A DNA stretch of 52,310 nt from Bacillus sp. EB600 (GCF_024494385.1 NZ_JAEVLT010000033.1:1-52310); one strand, 5' to 3'. Shown: positions 15,266 to 24,380, counted from the stretch's first letter. The notes: generated by a model not told the origin, from the letters alone. Program-made: numbers and translations.

Positions 15266-17234
15266 CAAGGAACTCATCCTTCAGATTGGACGAAGCACTG
15301 GCTGGATCTCCATCGTTTACATACTAGGCCTGTTGTTTGCCCTGCCGCTCAAGATGATGATGATGTATTCAGATAAAAATCATCTCCAAAATTACAACAA
15401 GGTAAATAATCTTTTTCAATATGATTTTTCCATTCAAATTACGCTCTTGGTAACAATCCCAATTTTATTGGCTGTATTCTTATTCAGGTTCTTGCACGTT
15501 AAACAAGCAGCAGACCACATGCACAGCCTGCCGTTAAAAAGAGGTAAGATTTTTCACCACTACGCATTATTCGGTTTGGTGTTTCTGATTTTGCCAATTT
15601 TGATCACAGCAATTGTGGTCTTGTTCACACATGCTGCATTTGACCTGACACCTTATTTTACAAAAAGGGATGTCCTCTATTGGACAGTCATTACCATCGT
15701 TGTGAATCTCATTTTGTATACAGGTAGTATTTTTGTTGCGATGATGACGGGAATATCGGCAGTACATGCGGTTTTATCCTATGTTTTTCTCTTTTTCCCA
15801 GTCGGGATCATGCTGTTATTATTTTATAACTTAAAGGCAATGCTCTATGGATTTCCTAGTGATTATTTTCTCAATAAAGACCTTGAAAAAATGTCGCCGA
15901 TTACCTATGCAGCTGCCCTTGACGGCAAACCTTTTCAACTCAATGTAGCTGTTATTTACTTAGTTTTCACGGTCATCCTTTATTGGCTAGGGCTGTTTTT
16001 TTACAAAAAAAGAAAACTAGAAGCCGCTTCAGAGGCAATTGCGTTTGCAAAATTACGGGTGGTATTCAAATACGGAGTGACCTTTTGTACCATGCTCGCA
16101 GGTGGTATGTATTTTAGTGAAGTTCAGGCAAACAGCCTTGGCTGGACTAACTTTGGATATGCGGTGGGAGCGGTAATTGGCTATTTCGTTGCTAATATGG
16201 TGCTCCAAAAAACTTGGCGGGTTTTCAAATCTGTTAAAGGTCTTGCTGTCTATACAGTTGTAATCATTGTTGTGGTAACTGTGGTTAAATCACTTGGAAT
16301 CTATGAAAATAGCATTCCAGAACAGAATCAGATCAAAAGTGCCATGCTTACTGACAATCCGAATATTTTTCTTGATCAAAATGAAAGCTACGAATTAGCC
16401 TTCTTGCCAAAGCCTTTGTACGAAAAAGGCAATATCAAGGCAGTCAGGAAACTGCATCAGCAGATCCTCAATGATAAGGAAGTTAATCAGCAGGAAAATG
16501 TATACCAGTATGATCTGTATGGCCCATATGACCCCCACGAAAACGCCTTTCTTATCTATGAGATGATAGATGGAAGCAAAGTCATTCGTGAATACAGGAT
16601 AAATAAACTTCTTTATAATGATTTTTACAAGCCAATCTATGAATCTGAAGAATATAAACGAAATTCCAAGGAAATTTTTAAAGTAAAAGAAAACAAAATC
16701 AAGTCCATCTTGATAACGGCAAATGGACCTGTGAATAAATCAGTTACCATTTCCGATCCAAAAGATGTGAGTGAAATGATTTCCCTTTTAAAAGCAGAGG
16801 TATTGGCTGAAAACTACGAGGACAGCGTTTATTTCAGAGATAGAGGTGCCACCGTTGAAATTAATATGGGAAAAGGCCGGGTTGTGAATATGGGAATAAA
16901 GCCATCCTATTTGAAATTAACCAAGTGGTTGGCGGACAAGGGCTTGTACGAAAAGACAATGGTTACGGAAAACGATTTTGATTATGTACTGGTAGGAAAA
17001 AATAACTTTGCAGGTTTGAAGAATCCGGATTTGGTCGTGCAGGAAATGGAAAAACAAGCGGGTATTATAAAAGTAACGGATAAACAACAAATGAAAAGTA
17101 CTATTGATCATGCTGGGGTATTAAATACCGGTAATTATGCGGTTGTATTTCGTTACAAACAGGGAAGAAACTATGAAGTGTTTTATTTTGATGATAAGCA
17201 TGTACCAGATTTTGTAAAAGAGCAGATTAAATAA
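15240..17234 (+). CDS. ABC-2 type permease with large extracytoplasmic domain
   Basis: About 664 residues. The first 400 carry roughly nine to ten hydrophobic helices. A soluble segment of about 265 residues follows, mixed alpha/beta and tyrosine/lysine-rich, like the DUF6449 region of similar Bacillus permeases. GGAGG lies about 9 nt before the ATG at 15240, 26 nt inside the ATPase gene. An upstream in-frame start at 15180 has no ribosome binding site. Together with the ATPase it forms a complete exporter, perhaps sensing or removing envelope-active compounds; the function is inferred from YtrA-type context. Confidence 0.8.
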   Translation: MPLKMSLFNKELILQIGRSTGWISIVYILGLLFALPLKMMMMYSDKNHLQNYNKVNNLFQYDFSIQITLLVTIPILLAVFLFRFLHVKQAADHMHSLPLKRGKIFHHYALFGLVFLILPILITAIVVLFTHAAFDLTPYFTKRDVLYWTVITIVVNLILYTGSIFVAMMTGISAVHAVLSYVFLFFPVGIMLLLFYNLKAMLYGFPSDYFLNKDLEKMSPITYAAALDGKPFQLNVAVIYLVFTVILYWLGLFFYKKRKLEAASEAIAFAKLRVVFKYGVTFCTMLAGGMYFSEVQANSLGWTNFGYAVGAVIGYFVANMVLQKTWRVFKSVKGLAVYTVVIIVVVTVVKSLGIYENSIPEQNQIKSAMLTDNPNIFLDQNESYELAFLPKPLYEKGNIKAVRKLHQQILNDKEVNQQENVYQYDLYGPYDPHENAFLIYEMIDGSKVIREYRINKLLYNDFYKPIYESEEYKRNSKEIFKVKENKIKSILITANGPVNKSVTISDPKDVSEMISLLKAEVLAENYEDSVYFRDRGATVEINMGKGRVVNMGIKPSYLKLTKWLADKGLYEKTMVTENDFDYVLVGKNNFAGLKNPDLVVQEMEKQAGIIKVTDKQQMKSTIDHAGVLNTGNYAVVFRYKQGRNYEVFYFDDKHVPDFVKEQIK

Positions 17235-17253
17235 AGAAAAAGATTGAAAGCTT

Positions 17254-17292
17254 AATTGAGGGTATCCAAATGTTATTGGATACCCTCAATTA
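17254..17292. terminator. Shared bidirectional terminator
   Basis: A perfect 16-bp inverted repeat (AATTGAGGGTATCCAA and its complement) with a 6-nt loop lies between the convergent permease and aldo/keto reductase genes. Confidence 0.75.
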
Positions 17293-17293
17293 C

Positions 17294-18229
17294 TTATGCT
17301 TGAAAAATCCGGTCGATTTTTTCGATTTCTTCTTTTGATAAGCTTACTTTTAAGGTCTTTAGATTTTCGCTTACTTGTTCAGGCCGTTTTGCTCCAGGGA
17401 TTAAAACATCAATGGAGTCGCGGGTTAAGTACCATGCTAAGACTACATGGGCTGTCTCTGCATTTTTTGCTAAAGCAATTTCGCGGACCCGTTCAACTTT
17501 TTCAAGGTTCTGTGCAAATGTCTCACCCTGGAAGAGAGGATTTTTCGCCCTGCCATCAATAAATTTGGAATCCTTATGGTATTTCCCACCTAATAATCCC
17601 GAAGCAAGCGGGAAATAAGGGATAAAGGAAATCTTATTCTCTGCCGTATATGGTAATAAGTCTTTTTCAGCACCGCGTTTGAATAGGTTGTATTCTGATT
17701 GTACGACATCGACATAGCCGTCTTTATTTGCTTCCTTCAATTGTTCAATCGAAAAATTAGAAACTCCAATGGCTCTAATCTTTCCTGCATCCTTTAATTC
17801 TTTTAGTGCTCCGACAGCCTCATCCTTTGGCGTATCATGATCAGGAAAATGAATATAGAATAAATCAATATAATCAGTTTGAAGCCGCTTTAAACTGCTC
17901 TCAACAGCTGCCTTTAAGAAAGCAGGGGAATTGTCAAAGGCCATTTGGCCATCAACAAATTTATGTGCTCCTTTTGTAGCAATGACGATGTCATGGCGAT
18001 TCCCTTTTTCTTTTACTACTTCGCCAATTAACTGTTCTGAACGTTCAGGACCGTATATGTATGCGGTGTCTAAAAAGTTAATGCCATTTGTTAATGCCGT
18101 ACGAACGATTTCTCTTCCAGTTTCATCATTTAAATTGGGGAAAAGATTGTGCCCGCCAACGGCATTTGTTCCAAGTCCAATTGGGCTGACATATAAATCT
18201 GTCTTTCCTAACTGATTTTTCTTGCACAT
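17294..18229 (-). CDS. Aldo/keto reductase
   Basis: A 311-residue NAD(P)H-dependent oxidoreductase with a TIM-barrel fold. Catalytic residues can be placed in NFLDTAYIYG (Asp and Tyr), ATKGAH (Lys) and FYIHFPD (His). The C-terminal cofactor motif IPGAKRPEQV is typical of YhdN/IolS-like (AKR11) members. The ATG at 18229 has AAGGAGATG upstream; an upstream GTG/ATG extension reads through that site. Aldehydes or ketones are likely substrates. A long perfect palindrome upstream suggests control by a TetR-type repressor. Confidence 0.88.
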   Translation of the reverse strand: MCKKNQLGKTDLYVSPIGLGTNAVGGHNLFPNLNDETGREIVRTALTNGINFLDTAYIYGPERSEQLIGEVVKEKGNRHDIVIATKGAHKFVDGQMAFDNSPAFLKAAVESSLKRLQTDYIDLFYIHFPDHDTPKDEAVGALKELKDAGKIRAIGVSNFSIEQLKEANKDGYVDVVQSEYNLFKRGAEKDLLPYTAENKISFIPYFPLASGLLGGKYHKDSKFIDGRAKNPLFQGETFAQNLEKVERVREIALAKNAETAHVVLAWYLTRDSIDVLIPGAKRPEQVSENLKTLKVSLSKEEIEKIDRIFQA

Positions 18230-18311
18230 AAAATCATCTCCTTTTCCACTTTGTTTTATCATAACAAATTCTAAAGATAGAGGTGAAGTCGTCAGGCTTG
18301 GCCAGCACGAT

Positions 18312-18341
18312 ATAGTTTAATCAAACGTTTGATTAAACTAT
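18312..18341. promoter_or_regulatory. 30-bp perfect palindrome, probable operator
   Basis: Bases 18312-18326 are the exact reverse complement of 18327-18341, centred on AAACGTTT. The palindrome lies about 85 bp upstream of the aldo/keto reductase start, just beyond a TTCACC/TATGAT promoter-like pair (18 bp apart, minus strand). Without a T run it is not a terminator. The form fits a TetR/AcrR-type operator. No tetR gene is in the window. Confidence 0.6.
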
Positions 18342-18426
18342 TGAAAAGATATTTAATATTTTTCGGTTAACAAAGGTAAAGTTAACCAGCGTGAGGTTTT
18401 TAATTTACAAAATATGTTAAAAAGCT

Positions 18427-18531
18427 CATAACTCATTAAAAATGGTGCATAACTCTCCCAAAATGGAACATAAATGCTTGAAAATGGTGCATAACCTCTT
18501 GGAAATGGTTCATACCTCTTGAAAATAGTTA
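18427..18531. repeat. Five degenerate 21-bp tandem repeats
   Basis: Units start at 18427, 18448, 18469, 18490 and 18511. The consensus resembles CATAACTCTTGAAAATGGTG. Spacing is exactly 21 bp while the units differ at several positions. Every frame contains stops, so it is not coding. It fills the region between the aldo/keto reductase promoter and the terminator of the spore-gene pair. Confidence 0.7.
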
Positions 18532-18552
18532 ATATCCCAAAAATTTCTATTT

Positions 18553-18584
18553 AAAAAAGCCTGCCATTGAATTTTGGGCAGGCT
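18553..18584 (-). terminator. Terminator of the YuzC-like gene
   Basis: On the minus strand AGCCTGCC and GGCAGGCT form an 8-bp stem followed by TTTTTT. Confidence 0.8.
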
Positions 18585-18592
18585 GGGGAGGT

Positions 18593-18976
18593 TTAACGTC
18601 CCCACTTTATTGCAAATGACAAAGAGCAGCAGTTTTCTGGGGCATGATGGTTTTCTCGTGAATGAAGGGTAAAAATAATCCCTGTTGGCGAAAAATGCGT
18701 AGTAATGGGAACAGTCAGACCAATTGACTTTACTAAAGCCTCGACCTGTGTATTTTTACCATGCTGAGCAGCCTCCATGATCCTATAAGCAAAGGAAGGA
18801 TTGCTTAGCCGATTTAGCAATACTCTTCCCTGTTCCATTAAAGGTGAAAAGGCCTTAACAGAATGGATGAACACCTTTGTGTCAACGGTTGGATAAGCAA
18901 AACGGAAATTGGCTGGAGTGGGTGGTAAAATAGTGAAAAAAGGGGATGAAGGATAGTAGCTAGGGTGTCCGTACAT
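18593..18976 (-). CDS. YuzC-like protein, probably spore-associated
   Basis: A 127-residue protein with a Tyr/Pro-rich N-terminus (YGHPSYYPSSP), a helical middle (VDTKVFIHSVKAFSPLMEQG) and a Cys-Cys pair near the end (NCCSLSFAIKW). From memory it resembles small B. subtilis proteins of the YuzC type found with the spore coat; this is weak recall, so no symbol is given. GAGGAGTG lies about 5 nt before the ATG. It is the second gene of a two-gene unit with the coiled-coil protein upstream (23-bp gap). Confidence 0.65.
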   Translation of the reverse strand: MYGHPSYYPSSPFFTILPPTPANFRFAYPTVDTKVFIHSVKAFSPLMEQGRVLLNRLSNPSFAYRIMEAAQHGKNTQVEALVKSIGLTVPITTHFSPTGIIFTLHSRENHHAPENCCSLSFAIKWGR

Positions 18977-18999
18977 ATTTACACTCCTCGTTAGTAGAA

Positions 19000-19347
19000 T
19001 TAAAATCCTCCTTCAGAAGGGTTAAACGGGATTGTAAGTCTGTTCTCCACAACCCGGAGCCTCGTGTTTAATCGATTCAATTGGCGCGATTGTCTTACAT
19101 TGATATCATTCAGCCTTGTCAGTTCATGAGTAAGTCGATGTACTTCTCCATTTAACCGGTGGATTTCTTTATTTTGACGGACTAGTTCATCGCTTAGCCG
19201 ACTTAGTTCCTTTATTTGCTGGATATTTTGCCGCTCTAGTGCACTTACCCTTTTTTCAATTCCTTGTGCTTGGGGTGGTTCTCTGTATGGATCAAAATAG
19301 TGGTCATTATAAATTTGCTGGAGTACAGGATAATGATATGGATTCAT
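19000..19347 (-). CDS. Coiled-coil protein (115 aa)
   Basis: The N-terminal 25 residues are Tyr/Pro/His-rich (MNPYHYPVLQQIYNDHYFDP). From about residue 30 to 105 the chain is a regular heptad coiled coil with repeating RLN/RLT cores (EIHRLNGEVHRLTHELTRLN). No enzyme motif is present. AGGAGAG precedes the ATG. The tyrosine-rich head and pairing with a YuzC-like gene suggest a structural spore-coat role, which is inference. Confidence 0.7.
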   Translation of the reverse strand: MNPYHYPVLQQIYNDHYFDPYREPPQAQGIEKRVSALERQNIQQIKELSRLSDELVRQNKEIHRLNGEVHRLTHELTRLNDINVRQSRQLNRLNTRLRVVENRLTIPFNPSEGGF

Positions 19348-19458
19348 TGGGCATCTCTCCTTTTCAAGTACGGGCTAATTCCCTATAACATATGTAGTAA
19401 ATGATAGCATGGCACGGCGATCACCCAACTACAAGCACCAATTAGTAATTTGCAAAAA

Positions 19459-21195
19459 CTAATTTTCAATATCAATATGTTTAAAGCTTGGTACATGAAA
19501 TAACCCTATGTCTGTTAACTTTAGTTCAGGTATAACAGGGAGGGCCAAGAACGATAACGTTAAAAAAGGATTAAAAAAACCGCTTGCCCCTAGATCCTTG
19601 AGCGCATTGTTGATAAAGCTAAGGTTTGAATTAACCTGCTGATAAGGCTGATCTGACAGTAATCCGGCAATTGGTAATTCAAGCGAAGCTAAACTTCTTC
19701 CATTTTCGACGACAATTAATCCACCTTGCATCTTTTTCATTTTCTCAGCAGCAAATAGAAGATCAGAATCGTTCGTGCCCGCAAGGATTAGATTATGGGA
19801 GTCATGGGCTACGGTGGTGGCGATTGCGCCTGATTTCAATCCTAAACCTTTAACAATACCTAAGCCAATTTGCCTGGTCATATGATGACGTTCAATGACA
19901 GCAAGCTTTAATTGGTCTTTTTGAATCGAGGGTTGAAAAAGGCCATCTTCATTAACTGTTACTTCCTCAACAATATGACGAGTTACTAAGCTATTTGGAA
20001 TAATTTCAATTATGTTTGCCTTTGGATGCATTAAATAAATATTGAAATCAGTTTCGGTCAGCTTATCAAAGTGAACAGTATTTGTTAGTTTTTCTTTCTT
20101 GACCGCGGGACTTGGCTCAGGATAATCAACCAAACGGTTATTTTCCATAACAAGTTTTCCATCTTTATAAACATGGGAGATTGCAACAGTGTCAAGATCA
20201 TGGAGAATAAGGAAATCGGCTTTGTAGCCAGGGGCAATTGCTCCTTTATCAGGAATACTAAAACATTCTGCAGGATTAATGGTTGCCATTTGGTAGGCAA
20301 TGATCGGATCTAAGCCTTCGGAAATAGCCAATTTCACATTGTGATCTATACTTCCCTCTGAAAGTAAATCATCTAAAAGCTTATCATCTGTAACAAACAA
20401 ACAACGGCGGGAATTACGCTCATTTACAACTGGCAGTAATTTCCGTAAATCTTTCGCTACCGTACCCTCTCTGATCATTAAATACATTCCTTTTCTTAAC
20501 CGTTCCTTTGCCTCTTCAGATGTTGTACTTTCATGATCAGTTCGTATTCCTGCTGCCATATAAATATTTAAGTCTGTGGCTGATAATCCCGCTGCATGCC
20601 CGTCTATTTTTTTTCCAGCCCTTTGGGTTTCGAAAATTTTATCTATCATGGAACCTTCACCATTATGAACTGCCGGGAAATTCATGACTTCAGCTAGTCC
20701 TAGAACCTTTGGATGGAGATAAAAGGGCTTTAAATCCTCAATATTGAGAATTGCACCTGAATGTTCAAACTCAGTTGCAGGAACACATGATGGCAGCATG
20801 GTGTAAATATCGAATGGGAGATTTTCAGAGGAGTCTAACATATATTGAATACCCTCAACACCTGAAACATTGGCAATTTCATGTGGGTCAGTAACAACAG
20901 TAGTAACTCCATGTAAAAGGAGGACTTGAGCAAATTCATAAGGAACGACCATTGATGATTCAATATGCACATGTCCATCAATAAAAGCGGGAGTTATATA
21001 TTGTCCTTTTGCGTCAATAATGGTTTCTCCGCTGTATTCACCGATTCCAGCAATGGATCCGTCCATAATAGCAATGTCTCCGTCTATGATTTCACCATTA
21101 AACACATCAAGAATTTGTCCATTTTTAATAACAAGATCAGCAGGGGATCTCCCTGCTGCAACATCAATTCTCCGCATTAAGTCCTTTTTGTCCAA
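19459..21195 (-). CDS. ade: Adenine deaminase
   Basis: A 578-residue metal-dependent amidohydrolase converting adenine to hypoxanthine and ammonia. Landmarks are the metal-binding DGHVHIESS (about 73-81), DPHEIANV, DGHAAGLSATDLN, RTDHES and CLFVTDD, and the C-terminal SHNLILAGTND block characteristic of AdeC. Length equals the family norm. The TTG start has AAGGAG about 9 nt upstream. It lies 19 bp after guaD on the same strand, forming a purine-base deamination operon that releases ammonia and feeds salvage or catabolism. Confidence 0.93.
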   Translation of the reverse strand: MDKKDLMRRIDVAAGRSPADLVIKNGQILDVFNGEIIDGDIAIMDGSIAGIGEYSGETIIDAKGQYITPAFIDGHVHIESSMVVPYEFAQVLLLHGVTTVVTDPHEIANVSGVEGIQYMLDSSENLPFDIYTMLPSCVPATEFEHSGAILNIEDLKPFYLHPKVLGLAEVMNFPAVHNGEGSMIDKIFETQRAGKKIDGHAAGLSATDLNIYMAAGIRTDHESTTSEEAKERLRKGMYLMIREGTVAKDLRKLLPVVNERNSRRCLFVTDDKLLDDLLSEGSIDHNVKLAISEGLDPIIAYQMATINPAECFSIPDKGAIAPGYKADFLILHDLDTVAISHVYKDGKLVMENNRLVDYPEPSPAVKKEKLTNTVHFDKLTETDFNIYLMHPKANIIEIIPNSLVTRHIVEEVTVNEDGLFQPSIQKDQLKLAVIERHHMTRQIGLGIVKGLGLKSGAIATTVAHDSHNLILAGTNDSDLLFAAEKMKKMQGGLIVVENGRSLASLELPIAGLLSDQPYQQVNSNLSFINNALKDLGASGFFNPFLTLSFLALPVIPELKLTDIGLFHVPSFKHIDIEN

Positions 21196-21214
21196 TATCC
21201 TCTGCTCCTTCTAT

Positions 21215-21685
21215 TTAGTATGAAACCTTTGTACTTGAAGCCTCCCAGGCTTTGAATGGAGAATAAAACTCCTGTGGAATCAGCTGTTGCATCCTAATTG
21301 AGCGTTTTTCGATCGGAAGCTTGATTTGTTCATAGATAAAATGATCGTCAAACCCTATTCTGGCAGCATCTTCTTTTGTACAAGCATAATAAACTGACCT
21401 TGGTCTAGCCCAATAAATTGCTCCAATACACATAGGGCAGGGTTCACAACTTGTGTAGATGTCACAATCTTTTAGCTGAAACTCCTTAAGGTAATTACAT
21501 GCTGCCCTTATTGCTTGGATTTCGGCATGGGCAGTAGGGTCATTTGTGGCAGTCACCAGGTTTCTGCCCACTCCAATAATTTTTCCAGCCTTCACAACAA
21601 CAGCCCCAAAAGGACCACCATTGTTCTTTTCTACATTCTCAACAGCAACTTCAACTGCCTTTTTTATATATTCCCACTGATCCAA
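21215..21685 (-). CDS. guaD: Guanine deaminase
   Basis: A 156-residue zinc deaminase of the CDA/tRNA-deaminase fold converting guanine to xanthine. Zinc ligands are His53 in HAE, with Glu55 as proton shuttle, and Cys83 and Cys86 in PCPMC. The sequence follows B. subtilis GuaD over its length, including the IYWARP block and the C-terminal SPFKAW. The TTG start has GGGGTG upstream. It is the first gene of guaD-ade. I saw no purine riboswitch core in its leader. Confidence 0.92.
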   Translation of the reverse strand: MDQWEYIKKAVEVAVENVEKNNGGPFGAVVVKAGKIIGVGRNLVTATNDPTAHAEIQAIRAACNYLKEFQLKDCDIYTSCEPCPMCIGAIYWARPRSVYYACTKEDAARIGFDDHFIYEQIKLPIEKRSIRMQQLIPQEFYSPFKAWEASSTKVSY

Positions 21686-21963
21686 AAAATCACCCCATCA
21701 GAAAAAGGTTTACTTACTACTATGATTCCTCGCTCCTATTTAGTAGATTTTTTCTTTAACAATCATTTTGAAATTTGCCATTCCCCTGCCTTATTTAAAT
21801 TATTTATTATTGGATACTGAAAATCTATTCTCTTATCAGAAAGCCTTCCAGCTTTTTAATAACGGGTATACTGGCACTCATCAAGTTGGAAAGTACCGTA
21901 TCATTTGCCATGCAAAAGAAATACTAATTTAGGCGGTATTATATAAAGGGGGTCTCACAATAA

Positions 21964-22437
21964 ATGCGAAGAGTAAATCATTTGCCAACACTAATTAGGT
22001 TGGGACTGTTAGTTTCATCATTCTTGACAATGTTTTTTATTCCTAAAGAAGCAATAAAAAAATATTTCCCTGTAGCAACCTTTTCATCAATACTGGTAAT
22101 AGTGCTTAGTTTATTTAACATTTCTTTTAAATGGTGGAAAGTTGAAGGTAGATTACCAAATAAAATTTTTAATGACTTGTCTTTTATACTAGGCCCATAC
22201 TTTTGTGGAACTATTTGGATTTTTCATTTAACCTTTGGAAAGTTTATAAAATATTTTTTGACTAACCTGGTAATGGATGCTTTGCTTTCATTTCCTGCGG
22301 TTACATTGTTTCGAAAATTAAAAATTTTTAAATTAGTCGGATTTAAGCCGAAAAATATTTTTTACATCACTTTTAGTTATGCACTCGTTCTATACGTATT
22401 CCAGTTATTTAAATCTCGTTTAAAAACAAGTAAGTGA
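21964..22437 (+). CDS. Hypothetical membrane protein (157 aa)
   Basis: Four or so hydrophobic segments, Lys-rich loops and clearly AT-richer codon use than the neighbours. AAGGGGG lies about 12 nt before the ATG, a little far. I recognise no family. The flanking CBO0543-type gene is convergent and also encodes a small membrane protein, so this may be an accessory patch. Confidence 0.55.
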   Translation: MRRVNHLPTLIRLGLLVSSFLTMFFIPKEAIKKYFPVATFSSILVIVLSLFNISFKWWKVEGRLPNKIFNDLSFILGPYFCGTIWIFHLTFGKFIKYFLTNLVMDALLSFPAVTLFRKLKIFKLVGFKPKNIFYITFSYALVLYVFQLFKSRLKTSK

Positions 22438-22453
22438 TAAACCTGATTTTCTT

Positions 22454-23008
22454 TTATTCGATCGGTTCAAAATGCTGTCTCTTACTCACTTTGTGAGCAA
22501 TAATGTAAATGAAAAAATAAATGGGTACTCCATAATAATGCTTCCATTTTAACAGTGCATAAAGTTTCATCCATTCAAATAAAGGTTCAAATAAGATTGC
22601 AGAAAAAACAGCAAAGAATATTGCTTTTAGATAAGGACTTATATTTGGCTTGTATTGGATTAACAACATGACCATAACAGGAAAAGCCCCAAAGTCCCAA
22701 GGCATGAAAAATGAGTGTATATAAGGAAAAGGTGTATATAAATAAAACCATAGTCCAAATGCTACACCGGCAGAATCAAGCCCCGAGGTAATTAAATAAA
22801 CAAATAATCCCGACAACAACAACCGATTGGTACTTTGCTTCTTTCTTACGATAAGCCAAAAAATCCAAGGCAAAATTAAGATCGCTGTAGTTAACCACCA
22901 ACGCCATGTGAGAAACATATCTTCTTTCCAAATTTCTATATAGGTCTCATTCATTTTTCCGATTGTCTTATGTATTTGAGTCATCTTTTTAATAAGTTCA
23001 TCAACCAT
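22454..23008 (-). CDS. CBO0543-family membrane protein
   Basis: About 184 residues with five or six predicted helices and a Trp-rich first helix (TWRWWLTTAILILPW). The general pattern is that of the uncharacterised CBO0543 family. The ATG at 23008 has a weak GAGTGA upstream; the in-frame ATG at 23023 has AAGG directly abutting it, which cannot serve, so the start is uncertain. Function unknown. Convergent with the 157-aa protein, with 16 bp between their stops. Confidence 0.65.
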   Translation of the reverse strand: MVDELIKKMTQIHKTIGKMNETYIEIWKEDMFLTWRWWLTTAILILPWIFWLIVRKKQSTNRLLLSGLFVYLITSGLDSAGVAFGLWFYLYTPFPYIHSFFMPWDFGAFPVMVMLLIQYKPNISPYLKAIFFAVFSAILFEPLFEWMKLYALLKWKHYYGVPIYFFIYIIAHKVSKRQHFEPIE

Positions 23009-23210
23009 AGTATCATCACTCATCCTTAAATCTAAGAAGTTATTATTATTGATAGGATTACCAATAAATAACTCTTATTACACATCTCTTTCAGGAATGA
23101 TAATTAAAATGTAGTGAAAAATAGTAAAATCGTTAAACAAACATTTTGCTAAAATAATGATTGAAATGATACGATTTTTTTAGAGTAAAACAATCTGGAG
23201 GAAAATCTAT

Positions 23211-24335
23211 ATGAATTCTAAATTTAAAAGCTTGTTTGAGTCCTATCAATTTTCCAATGGCGTAAGCTTGAAAAATCGTATCATCATGGCACCGATGACT
23301 AACTTTTCTTCTAATCCCGATGGCACTGTATCGGATGCCGAAGTAAATTACTATACCCGCCGCTCAAAAGGAGTCAGCATGGTTATTACTGCGTGTACAT
23401 ACGTAACACCTAATGGAAAAGGGTTTCCGGGCGAATTTGCCGGTGACCGGGATGAGATGGTTCCCAGCCTGCAAAAATTAGCAACCGCAATTAAAGCGCA
23501 AGGCGCCAAGGCAATTTTACAAATTTTTCACGGTGGAAGAGAGTGCCCTCCTAATGCAGTACCAAATGGAGAAGTTGTAAGTGCTAGTGCTGTTCCTTCT
23601 GAGCGAGCAGGTTCTGTGACACCAAGGGAATTGCATACGGATGAAATTGAATCGATTATTCGCGCTTTTGGTCAGACAGCAAGGCGTGCGATTGAGGCCG
23701 GTTACGACGGTATTGAAATTCATGGCGCAAACGGATACCTGATCCAGCAGTTCTTTTCTCCTCATTCTAATCGCCGGGAAGATAAATGGGGAGGGACACT
23801 TGAAAAACGTCTTTCTTTTCCCCTTGCAGTTGTGGAAGAGGTACAAAAGGTTGTTAACGACCATGCTAAACACCCTTTCATTGTAGGTTACCGCTTTTCA
23901 CCGGAGGAACCGGAAACACCAGGTATTACAATGGATAATACATTAAGATTGGTTGATGCATTAACAGACAAAAAATTGGACTATCTTCATGTCTCGCAAC
24001 TCGATTTTAAGGCTGGACCAAGAAGGGGTGTAGAAGATACCCGCTCAAGACTTGAAATCATTCAAGAACGAGTTGGGGACCGAATTCCAGTGATTGGCGT
24101 GGGTTCTATTTATCAAGCCGAAGATGCACTGAAAGCATTAGAAACCGGCGTTCCCCTGCTGGCATTAGGACGGGAGTTAATTATCGATCCTGATTGGGTA
24201 GAGAAAATTGAAAATGGCCGTGAAGCTGAAATCGTGACGAAAATTGACAAAAATGCGCAAGAGCGTTTAGTCGTCCCTGATCCTCTTTGGCAGGCAATTG
24301 TCCATCGTCCAGGCTGGTTTCCTGGAATTGAATAA
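23211..24335 (+). CDS. NADH-dependent flavin oxidoreductase (OYE family, YqiG-like)
   Basis: A 374-residue FMN TIM-barrel reductase. N-terminal NRIIMAPMTN, the FMN/substrate segment GYDGIEIHGANGYLIQQFFSP and the late GVGSIY and ALGRELIIDPDWV segments are old-yellow-enzyme landmarks. Over its length it resembles B. subtilis YqiG. It would reduce activated double bonds or other electrophiles using NAD(P)H; the physiological substrate is unknown. TGGAGGAAAA precedes the ATG. Single gene with its own terminator. Confidence 0.87.
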   Translation: MNSKFKSLFESYQFSNGVSLKNRIIMAPMTNFSSNPDGTVSDAEVNYYTRRSKGVSMVITACTYVTPNGKGFPGEFAGDRDEMVPSLQKLATAIKAQGAKAILQIFHGGRECPPNAVPNGEVVSASAVPSERAGSVTPRELHTDEIESIIRAFGQTARRAIEAGYDGIEIHGANGYLIQQFFSPHSNRREDKWGGTLEKRLSFPLAVVEEVQKVVNDHAKHPFIVGYRFSPEEPETPGITMDNTLRLVDALTDKKLDYLHVSQLDFKAGPRRGVEDTRSRLEIIQERVGDRIPVIGVGSIYQAEDALKALETGVPLLALGRELIIDPDWVEKIENGREAEIVTKIDKNAQERLVVPDPLWQAIVHRPGWFPGIE

Positions 24336-24347
24336 TAATATAATTTT

Positions 24348-24373
24348 AAAATGGGGATTTCCCCATTTTTTTT
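24348..24373 (+). terminator. Terminator of the flavin oxidoreductase gene
   Basis: AAAATGGGGA and TCCCCATTTT pair around a 2-nt spacer and continue into a T run. Confidence 0.85.
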
Positions 24374-24380
24374 GCAATAA

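Noticed and set aside
18427..18531. CRISPR-like array
   Set aside because: The repeats are contiguous 21-bp units with no spacers, and no cas genes are present.
21686..21963. Purine riboswitch before guaD-ade
   Set aside because: I found no conserved purine-aptamer core or paired loops in the upstream region.
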